From Laceyella sediminis (GTDB lineage Bacteria > Bacillota > Bacilli > Thermoactinomycetales > Thermoactinomycetaceae), in the NCBI RefSeq assembly GCF_003003125.1, contig NZ_PVTZ01000006.1, forward strand, positions 1 to 64,000: DNA of 64,000 nt. The letters are read 5' to 3'. The position numbers and the translations under genes were made by a program. Positions 44,892-51,584 of this stretch are shown here, piece after piece; position 1 is the stretch's first letter, and each line of letters begins with the position of its first letter. The notes beneath the pieces were generated by a model that had not been told where the DNA came from, did no database searches, and worked only from the letters and a program-made list of their open reading frames with translations.

Positions 44892-45860
44892 TCATTCACC
44901 CAAGAAGTCATCCAACTCATGCCAATGTTGCTGCAACCACTCTATCTCCACCAAGAACCGCCGCGGGTTTGCGCTTCGCTCCTCAATGTCCGCCGTGATC
45001 CACCAGCCTGATTCTTTCGTCCACAAAAGACGCAACGCCCGCGCCGCCTTCTCCGCCGAGTACCCGGGCACAACTTCCCGATATCCGCCGAGGAAGGCGG
45101 CCGCTTTCGCTCGCACCAATCCTCGCTGACCGTCCACACTACCTGACAACAAGGCTCTCGCTGCATCAAGGTCAGGGTAGACATAACGCATGCGGTCAAA
45201 GTCCAAAATAGCGGCAACTCGCTTATTCTCAAACAAAAAGTTGTCAAAATGGCAATCCCAATGAGTCCATCCTAGGCGACATCGGTCAAATTGGGAAAAG
45301 TCCAGCCTGTCCAAAATTTGCTTTTGTCTGTGGAGCAACCGCATCACACGCTCGGACGGTTGCCGAACTTGCGCGAGAGCCATCTGTTTATTCCATTTTT
45401 GCAACAAGCGCGACCGATCTGGCTTCCAAGCGAGCTCGGCTGGTGGAATCTGTTTCAACGCCTGATGCAATTTCCCCATCTCCTTCCCAAGGGAATGCAT
45501 CTGTTCCACCGTCGCTTGTCCCGGCGCCACGACCTCCCCATCCATTTTCTCCTGTACTGCGAACACTTCCCCTTTGCTTGATGTCTGCAACCGCTTCCCG
45601 CCAAACGAATAAACCATTGGGCATCGGATTCCTTGTTTCTGCATAGCTTCTTGGAAAGACAAGGCCATGTTGATAAAGGGCAGTTTTTGTCCATGCCGGC
45701 GTTGGTTGTATTGCTTGATAAAGACGGACGCACCATCAGCAAAGCGCACAATCCATTTCAAATTGAGCAAACCACGGTGAATGGGTTCATAATCCACAAT
45801 TCTTTTTGAAAAAAGCGCTTCTACCCGCTCAAATATGTCCTTACGGATCGCTTGGCTCAT
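44892..45860 (-). CDS. CotS-like spore-coat / phosphotransferase-fold protein
   Basis: This 322-residue APH-fold protein has the catalytic-loop equivalent GWTHWDCHFDNFLFENKRVA and metal motif ILDFDRMRYVYPDLD. It resembles the CotS/YsxE/YutH group of spore-coat kinase-like proteins more than antibiotic kinases. GAGGGGG precedes the start at 45860. The regulator gene upstream overlaps it by 20 bases, so the two are probably co-transcribed. Confidence 0.8.
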   Translation of the reverse strand: MSQAIRKDIFERVEALFSKRIVDYEPIHRGLLNLKWIVRFADGASVFIKQYNQRRHGQKLPFINMALSFQEAMQKQGIRCPMVYSFGGKRLQTSSKGEVFAVQEKMDGEVVAPGQATVEQMHSLGKEMGKLHQALKQIPPAELAWKPDRSRLLQKWNKQMALAQVRQPSERVMRLLHRQKQILDRLDFSQFDRCRLGWTHWDCHFDNFLFENKRVAAILDFDRMRYVYPDLDAARALLSGSVDGQRGLVRAKAAAFLGGYREVVPGYSAEKAARALRLLWTKESGWWITADIEERSANPRRFLVEIEWLQQHWHELDDFLGE

Positions 45861-46452
45861 CACTTGCCCCCTCACCGATCTTGCTCTCTTCGCCGGCTGG
45901 CACCACAGCGTATTTGGCCATGAGCCGAGAAAGGATTACCCTCATACCATGCACCAATTCCGGGGGTTGCCGCACCGTCGCATCTTCTCCCAACCCCATG
46001 AAAAATTTGGCCAGAAAGGGAAGATCCCGCTTTGGAAAATGACCGTCCACCCATCCCCCGCCATCCTCTTGGTGATGCAGATGGTTTGCCAGCCACCATT
46101 CAGTTTCACACTTGCGCACGCCCTCTTCGTTCAATTCCACCCGCACATGAACCATCGGCTCCGCCTGGGTCACAGGTTGGACAGTGCCGAGGTGGACATG
46201 TCGTAAGTCCCGTGGTTTTACGTCTGAAGACGCCTGTGCAACCGACTTGATCCGATCACATCGGAACACGTGATAACCTCCGTGCGGGCCCACTTCAGAA
46301 TACAAGGGCACCCCCAACTCACTTAACTCCTGCAAATCCCTCAATATGGTTCTCGTTGAGACACCGAATTCCTCCGCCAATTCCTTGACTGTAAACTTCC
46401 GTTTGCGGTTGACCGTCATCATCAATTCCAACAACCGTTTCGCTTTGGGCAT
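45841..46452 (-). CDS. Short YafY/WYL-type regulator with internal deletion
   Basis: This 203-residue protein has an N-terminal HTH_11 (KELAEEFGVSTRTILRDLQE, about residues 21-40), the GGY motif (VGPHGGYHVF) and a C-terminal WCX-like part (VHVRVELNEEG ... GMRVILSRLMAKYA). Usual relatives are near 300 residues; about 100 residues, including the WYL core, appear to be missing. TGGAGG precedes the start. Whether it is a functional mini-regulator or a decayed gene is open. Confidence 0.75.
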   Translation of the reverse strand: MPKAKRLLELMMTVNRKRKFTVKELAEEFGVSTRTILRDLQELSELGVPLYSEVGPHGGYHVFRCDRIKSVAQASSDVKPRDLRHVHLGTVQPVTQAEPMVHVRVELNEEGVRKCETEWWLANHLHHQEDGGGWVDGHFPKRDLPFLAKFFMGLGEDATVRQPPELVHGMRVILSRLMAKYAVVPAGEESKIGEGASDEPSDP

Positions 46453-46591
46453 CACGATCCTCCATTCGATCGATTTATGACAATAGCTGTCACCATTATA
46501 AGCTACAATGGGCACCAAGCCGAAACCTGCTCGCATCTTTATCAGAGGGCGGGCTCGGCATCAAACCATTAAACCCGAGGAGTTGGTATAT

Positions 46592-47014
46592 ATGACATTG
46601 CAATTAACCCCTTATGTTTTTTTTGAAGGAAATGCGCGAGAAGCGATACGCTTTTATGAAAAGGTGCTTGATGCGGAGATTCTTTTCTGCCAGACCCTGG
46701 GGGAAGGGCCGGAAAATCCGGATCACCCTCTTACTGCAGAGATGAAAGAAAAGATCGCACACGCTGTGTTAAAAGTGGGCGACACGGAGTTGATGATCGC
46801 CGACGCCTTTCCCGGGCAACCCCTGCACGAAGGAAATCAAGTTAATATCTGCATCACCGTCAACATGACAGAGAAAGCGCAACAGCTTTACGATGCGTTA
46901 AAGCAAAACGGTCATGTGGGCATCCCGTTAGAAGAAACGTACTTCAGTCCCGCATATGCCTTGGTGACAGACCGATTCGGCGTCACCTTTCAGATCTTCA
47001 CCAGAAAAAAATAA
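46592..47014 (+). CDS. VOC / PhnB-like protein
   Basis: This 140-residue protein of the glyoxalase fold has LTPYVFFEGNAREAIRFYEK and ends ALVTDRFGVTFQIF, the PhnB-like pattern. GAGGAG precedes the ATG at 46592. Relatives include demethylmenaquinone-like and resistance-type proteins; the substrate is unknown. It is divergent from the WYL regulator. Confidence 0.88.
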   Translation: MTLQLTPYVFFEGNAREAIRFYEKVLDAEILFCQTLGEGPENPDHPLTAEMKEKIAHAVLKVGDTELMIADAFPGQPLHEGNQVNICITVNMTEKAQQLYDALKQNGHVGIPLEETYFSPAYALVTDRFGVTFQIFTRKK

Positions 47015-47089
47015 CGCCGCATTCTCAAGCCGATTCATTTTCTCCCTTTGCTGGCTGGCCCGCGTTCGCGTTACTGCGGGGGTGTCACA

Positions 47090-47118
47090 AAAAAATCATC
47101 GCTCTTTAGCGATGATTC
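47090..47118 (-). terminator. Terminator of the 181-residue protein gene
   Basis: AATCATCGCT and (A)GCGATGATT form the stem; seven T follow on the minus strand. Confidence 0.85.
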
Positions 47119-47143
47119 ATGCCGGGCCGATCTTGACTTCTGG

Positions 47144-47689
47144 TCAAGCGTCCCGGTTTTTCATATATTCCTCAGCTTCGATTCTGAACTCGCGCGCATC
47201 TCTAAATGCAGCGGATCGTTGCGACAGGGCAGCAACGATATCGGCCTGATCAGTTTCTGTCAAGGCGAAAACTTCTGGAGGACGGGGAACACGCAGTTGC
47301 GTATGATCATGATAAACTTTCGTAACAATGGTACCTAGCTCGACTCCATTTTCTTCTTCAATCACACTCCACATCCACCGCTCTTGGTCAGTGAAGTCGT
47401 TGGTGTTTCCCCATTCGCGAGAAATATTCAAGTCACCAGGCAGACGAGGGAGCGGTTTCAGCCCGCTCTCTTTCAATTGCTCGTGAATCGGTAAAAACAA
47501 GAAGTTCAAATATGTTCCGTAAGCGGGGTCACCCACTTTCTTATACGCATCCATCAACTGCGAGTATTTTTCTTCAAATATCGCTTGCCAGTTTTTAGTG
47601 ATGTGCTCATTGATATACTGGGCAATGACATCGATGCGATTTCCTTCGCTTTCGGCGAGGATTTGCGGAAGTGGCTTCATTGCGCTCAT
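47144..47689 (-). CDS. Conserved hypothetical protein, 181 residues
   Basis: Soluble, mostly helical, acidic. Segments such as ITKNWQAIFEEKYSQLMDAY and ERWMWSVIEEENGVELGTIV are visible. Tandem ATG codons lie behind AAAGGGG. Family not recognised; it has its own terminator and no partner genes. Confidence 0.75.
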   Translation of the reverse strand: MSAMKPLPQILAESEGNRIDVIAQYINEHITKNWQAIFEEKYSQLMDAYKKVGDPAYGTYLNFLFLPIHEQLKESGLKPLPRLPGDLNISREWGNTNDFTDQERWMWSVIEEENGVELGTIVTKVYHDHTQLRVPRPPEVFALTETDQADIVAALSQRSAAFRDAREFRIEAEEYMKNRDA

Positions 47690-47856
47690 CTTTAGCCCCT
47701 TTCAAAATGCCGATTTCCAATAGCAACAAAACTGCCTTTTCCTATTTCATTATACAACATAGCAAATGAACAATAAAAACATTCCTTAATTTTTAAAACA
47801 ATTCATCGCCAGCACATCTCATCCGCTTACTCCAAGCCGGAAAGCTCAACGCCCGC

Positions 47857-48267
47857 TCAACCACCCCAGCTTAATTGCCAAGAAACACCGTATCGATCGG
47901 CAACCCAAGCGAATTTTTTGCTAAACGGATACGAATCTAACGGCATGAGCACTCCTCCGCCTTGGGATAGTTTCACAAACAGCTCGTCAATTTCACTTTC
48001 TGTCTCACAGGTGACAAACAATGAAATCGCGGGCGTAAAGGTAAATTCATGTTTGATAGGACTGTCCATGCACATGAACCGTTGTCCATTGAGTGAGAAA
48101 ACTGCTTGCGCCACTTTCCCACTCGCCTCGCTCCCATCGTCTTCATGACGGGACAAGGTGAGAATTTCTGCCTGCTTGAACAAAGAAACATAAAAATTCA
48201 TCGCTTCTTCGGCCTTGCCTTCGAACATTAAAAAGGTCGTGATTTTCTGATTCGCATTCTCCATCAT
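47857..48267 (-). CDS. VOC / PhnB-like 3-demethylubiquinone-type protein
   Basis: This 136-residue protein starts NANQKITTFLMFEGKAEEAM and ends WVADRYGVSWQLSWGG, the PhnB/YjdN pattern of glyoxalase-fold proteins. AAAGGGG is 10 bases upstream of the ATG at 48267; a TTG six bases earlier is the alternative start. Function unknown. Confidence 0.87.
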   Translation of the reverse strand: MMENANQKITTFLMFEGKAEEAMNFYVSLFKQAEILTLSRHEDDGSEASGKVAQAVFSLNGQRFMCMDSPIKHEFTFTPAISLFVTCETESEIDELFVKLSQGGGVLMPLDSYPFSKKFAWVADRYGVSWQLSWGG

Positions 48268-48431
48268 TGGCAATCAACCCCTTTGATCGGAAAGGATAAA
48301 ACGCTCTTTCTTCCAGTGTCGACAAAAGCGCCCATTCCCATTCTCTTCCCATCCATAACATGGATCATCGAGATGACGGAATGATCAAAATTGGAATATA
48401 ATAATCTATGAAAGCTATGTTTCCCTAGGGG

Positions 48432-48555
48432 GTGTCTGGCAAATCAAGTTGGTAGGGAATAAACGGCGGAAAAACCTTTTCTCGAGGAGCGCCTCCGCCA
48501 CGCGTGAAGCGAATGAGAAAATGGTTTTGGAGCCGCTGGCCTATTCATCAGACAC
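48432..48555. repeat. Palindromic repeat element of about 124 bp
   Basis: The ends are GTGTCTG and CAGACAC, with imperfectly paired interior blocks (GGCGG..AACC..TTCTC against GAGAA..GGTT..GCCGC). The right end, read inward (TGTCTGATGAATAGGCCAGC), reappears with one change at 13199-13219. It fits a non-autonomous MITE-like element or a large hairpin; no coding capacity. Confidence 0.6.
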
Positions 48556-48619
48556 GCTCTAGACAGCAACATGGCTCATTTTTTAAACCCTTTTCATTTC
48601 GAAAGAAAGGATCAGTCCA

Positions 48620-49030
48620 ATGAAAAAACCCTTCGCCATTTTGTGTGCGGCGACCATCGCCGCGGCCGCACTGCTCCCGTTCACCGCAAACTCGGTTTTC
48701 GCAAGTGTTCCGCGATATGCTTTTGAAACGGAAGATGGAAAGTGGGACGGCCATGTCTATAATCCCGAAGTAGTGGGCGATGTGGAAATCGTCCTTGTCC
48801 AACCGCTGTACGCCAAATATACTAACGGCAAAACCGTGAAGCTTAAGGACACGTCCAAACTGTGGGTACGCCTTTGCGAAGCCAACACCCGTGCCTGCAC
48901 CGCCTATTACAACCTGGCTAGCGGCAAAGCGCAGTTTGACAATGTGCAAGTTGGACACTTTTATGTCGATGTGAAGGACGAACTCCCCAACGCACATGTG
49001 TCCGGGCAGTTAGATGTTGTGTTTAAATGA
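48620..49030 (+). CDS. Secreted protein of unknown function
   Basis: This 136-residue protein has a clear signal peptide (MKKPFAILCAATIAAAALLP, cleavage after VFA at about residue 28). The mature part is beta-rich with two cysteines (RLCEANTRAC) that could form a disulfide. AAAGGA precedes the ATG. Part of its 3' end is repeated at 49655-49694. Family not recognised. Confidence 0.82.
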   Translation: MKKPFAILCAATIAAAALLPFTANSVFASVPRYAFETEDGKWDGHVYNPEVVGDVEIVLVQPLYAKYTNGKTVKLKDTSKLWVRLCEANTRACTAYYNLASGKAQFDNVQVGHFYVDVKDELPNAHVSGQLDVVFK

Positions 49031-49062
49031 TCTCTCTCAAAGTAACCCTGAGGGTTTTCACC

Positions 49063-49146
49063 ATCACCTTGGGTACCGATGCTTTTCCATCTTTTTACAT
49101 CACACAGGTAGAAACAATGCAACCATTCAGGGAACAAGTTGCCGCA
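49063..49146 (+). pseudogene. Remnant of the Eis-like gene 5' region
   Basis: 84 bases match 49790-49873 (start region of the Eis-like gene) at about 67 positions, without gaps, with conserved ATCACCTTGG and TTCAGGGAACAAGTTGCCGC blocks. The frame is broken. It follows the secreted-protein gene as the intact copy follows that gene's remnant. Confidence 0.7.
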
Positions 49147-49241
49147 ATAGAATAGGACCGAAAATACTTATTTAGCGGGAAGAGCCGGATGCGTAGCTGG
49201 CTATTTCCGCTTTTTTGCGCAATCTGGCCAATCCGTATCCT

Positions 49242-49571
49242 TTACTTCGTAAGTTCAACGACCATCGGCTTATCAGTAATAACCACTTCCTTTTTCATGC
49301 TTCCTATCTGTATGATATATTTTCGTCCTGGTACTAGCTGATCTTTTATCTCCCCATTTTCATTGGTATATACTGCTACAGGTATTGCACCTACACGCTC
49401 CTTTTCTTCTTCAGGAATAACCACTGTAATGCCGACTGCTACTCTAGAAACGGGCTTCCCTTCTTGATCCAGAACGCGAATAGTAACAGGACTTAACTTA
49501 GGTTGCTTACTTTCTTCATGGGCACAACCCGCTAATATGAAGCAAGCAAGGATACCAGCTAAGATTCGCAA
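49242..49571 (-). CDS. Small lipoprotein
   Basis: This 109-residue protein starts at TTG (49571) behind GAAAGGAG. The lipobox is AGILACFILAGC (Cys at residue 16). The mature domain is Ig/CNA-B-like beta sandwich in pattern (PVTIRVLDQEGKPVSRVAVG, YTNENGEIKDQLVPGRKYII). It sits inside a broken tandem duplication, in the opposite direction to its neighbours. Confidence 0.75.
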   Translation of the reverse strand: MRILAGILACFILAGCAHEESKQPKLSPVTIRVLDQEGKPVSRVAVGITVVIPEEEKERVGAIPVAVYTNENGEIKDQLVPGRKYIIQIGSMKKEVVITDKPMVVELTK

Positions 49572-49654
49572 TTTCGATCTCCTTTCTATAAAACACCTGT
49601 ATTTTAATTTTATAAATATATATAATCTTACTATAGCATGCATTTCTTACATTT

Positions 49655-49694
49655 TTATGTTGATGCGACGGACAAACTCCCCAACGCATGTGTC
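49655..49694 (+). pseudogene. Remnant of the secreted-protein gene 3' region
   Basis: About 34 of 38 bases match the 3' part of the secreted-protein gene near 48961-49000 (shared AACTCCCCAACGCA), with a 2-base deletion. It lies directly upstream of the intact Eis-like gene. Confidence 0.65.
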
Positions 49695-49744
49695 TTTACT
49701 TTTGAAATCCGACTGTACGACGGACTTGAGAGAGGATGAACATA

Positions 49745-50998
49745 ATGGGCGTGATCCGCGCCATTAAACAAAACGAAATCGACCGATTGATCACCTTGGT
49801 TGCCAATGCTTATCCATCTTTTGACGCTACAAGGGAAGAAGTTGTGCAACCGTTCAGGGAACAAGTTGCCGCCACCTTCAAAGAGCCGGGAAACTCCCAT
49901 TTTTACGGCTATTACCGCGATGAACAAATGTTGGGGATTATGCGTTTGTACGACTATACCGTTCATTGGCACGGTTCCAACCTATTGGCCGGAGGTGTAG
50001 GCAGCGTAGCGGTGGACTTGCTTCACAAAAAGGAGAAAATCGCCAAAGAATTTATCACTTACTTCCTGCGGCACTATCGCAATCAAGGCGCTCACATTGC
50101 CTTCCTCTATTCGTTCCGCCCAGACTTTTACAAACGCATGGGCTTCGGCTTCGGCACCGAGTGGCACGAATACCGCGTAACCCCCAGCACCATCCCCAAC
50201 GGTCAAGGCAAAGAGCGGCTCACTTTTCTGACAGAAGCAGACATTCCGGACATGTTGGCTTTGCATCGGCGGGTGACAGAACGAACGCATGGGATGATTG
50301 CCGCAACAGACCAAGATCTTAAGCGCTTATTCAGCGTGAAACAAAACCGCATAGTCGGGTATGTCAACGGACATGGCCTTCAGGGATACATGGGGTTCCA
50401 GTACCGCAACAATCATTCCAAAAACGATTTTCATAACGACTTGCATGTCAACCAATGGATTGCGGAAGAGCCGGCTGCACATCAAGCTTTTTTCGCCTTT
50501 TTACGTAGCCAGGCCGACCAATTTCAGCGGATTGTGTTCTATGTGCAGGACCCTGAATTTCATCATTTGTTCGATGATCCACGTAATGACACAAACAATA
50601 TGATCCCTCCGTTGTCGCACGAGGTTCGCACGACGGGAATCGGCCTCATGGTTCGTATCCTGGATGCCAAACGTGCCCTCTCGACATCGACCATCTATCC
50701 CTTTGGCAATGTGGACGCCACCTTCACCTTCGAGATCAGAGACACTTTTTTGGCGGAAAACGAACAGCGATTCACCATTACGTTCACAAATGGGAAGCCC
50801 GCGTTGCGCGACTTTGTCGACGAAGCACCCGTCGTTCGCATGGACATCAGCGATTTGTCTGCGCTTCTGTACGGAGCAGTCTCCCTCAACACCTTGCTCA
50901 ACTACGGCAAAGCGACCATTTCGGATGCACAATGGACGCAAACATTGCGTGCCTTATTTCCCAAAGCGGCCTTCCCTGTTTGCGACACCTTTTTTTAA
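49745..50998 (+). CDS. Eis-like GNAT N-acetyltransferase with SCP2-like domain
   Basis: This 417-residue protein has tandem GNAT-type domains and a C-terminal sterol-carrier-like region. Visible are the acetyl-CoA-binding part (GGVGSVAVDLLHKKEKIAK) and RPDFYKRMGFGFGTEWHEY. The C-terminal TFTFEIRDTFLAENEQRFTI and free C-terminus are typical of Eis (carboxylate as base). Relatives acetylate amines, including aminoglycosides. GAGAGG precedes the ATG at 49745. Confidence 0.85.
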   Translation: MGVIRAIKQNEIDRLITLVANAYPSFDATREEVVQPFREQVAATFKEPGNSHFYGYYRDEQMLGIMRLYDYTVHWHGSNLLAGGVGSVAVDLLHKKEKIAKEFITYFLRHYRNQGAHIAFLYSFRPDFYKRMGFGFGTEWHEYRVTPSTIPNGQGKERLTFLTEADIPDMLALHRRVTERTHGMIAATDQDLKRLFSVKQNRIVGYVNGHGLQGYMGFQYRNNHSKNDFHNDLHVNQWIAEEPAAHQAFFAFLRSQADQFQRIVFYVQDPEFHHLFDDPRNDTNNMIPPLSHEVRTTGIGLMVRILDAKRALSTSTIYPFGNVDATFTFEIRDTFLAENEQRFTITFTNGKPALRDFVDEAPVVRMDISDLSALLYGAVSLNTLLNYGKATISDAQWTQTLRALFPKAAFPVCDTFF

Positions 50999-51037
50999 AA
51001 AAACCCATCCCCCTCATTTTGCCGGGGGATGGGTTTT
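50998..51037. terminator. Terminator after the Eis-like gene
   Basis: AAACCCATCCCCC pairs with GGGGGATGGGTTT; flanked by A and T runs, so bidirectional. It also serves the convergent MTH1187-family gene. Confidence 0.88.
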
Positions 51038-51086
51038 CGATCACATCGCAAATCAGCATCGAAGACAAGCCATCTGAATTCTGAAA

Positions 51087-51380
51087 CTACTCATCTCGAA
51101 CCGCTTGCACTTGGTTGAGCATATCCATCTGTTTGTCGGTTCGGTCATCAATACAGATGTTGGTGATGATCCGACTGGCTCCATTGGACATGGCGTTTTG
51201 GTGAATCTGCATGGCAAGCTCCATCAGCCGGGGCACATCTCCCTCGATCACCGTCGCTGTGGGCGTGACCTGATAATTCAATCCGTTTTTTTCAATCAGT
51301 TTGACAGCATCATCCACATAAGAGCTGAAGCTCGCTGTGCCGGTGCCAACAGGAACCACACTAATTTCAAGCAAAGCCAT
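51087..51380 (-). CDS. MTH1187-family thiamine-binding protein
   Basis: This 97-residue ferredoxin-like fold protein (DUF77) starts ALLEISVVPVGTGTASFSSY and has YQVTPTATVIEGDV, the family signature. Related domains bind the thiamine pyrimidine moiety. GAGGAGGGG precedes the ATG at 51380. Confidence 0.87.
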   Translation of the reverse strand: MALLEISVVPVGTGTASFSSYVDDAVKLIEKNGLNYQVTPTATVIEGDVPRLMELAMQIHQNAMSNGASRIITNICIDDRTDKQMDMLNQVQAVRDE

Positions 51381-51508
51381 CTTTGCCCCTCCTCGGTCTA
51401 ACAATTCACTACATAAGGTGCACCAACACCGGCTGGGCTATTCAGGCCATGGCCCTTGCCCACTCCGCGGTGTTATCCTTGGTGATCCATCCCTTTTGCA
51501 ACCCCTTA

Positions 51509-51557
51509 TTGACCATATGGTCAAAGCGCGATAAGATGATATTGACCGTATGGTCAA
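51509..51557 (+). promoter_or_regulatory. Promoter of the rph-like gene with two operators
   Basis: -35 TTGACC (51509-51514), 17-base spacer, -10 TAAGAT (51532-51537). The palindrome TTGACCATATGGTCAA (51509-51524) covers the -35; a second one, TTGACCGTATGGTCAA (51542-51557), covers the likely transcription start. This is a classic repressor layout, TetR-like in pattern; no repressor gene is adjacent. Confidence 0.78.
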
Positions 51558-51584
51558 TACCCTGCGCGTTTAAGGAGTAGAGAC

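Noticed and set aside
48548-48997. 149-codon minus-strand frame over the secreted-protein gene
   Set aside because: The plus-strand gene has a signal peptide and a ribosome site; the minus frame starts inside it and runs into the palindromic element.
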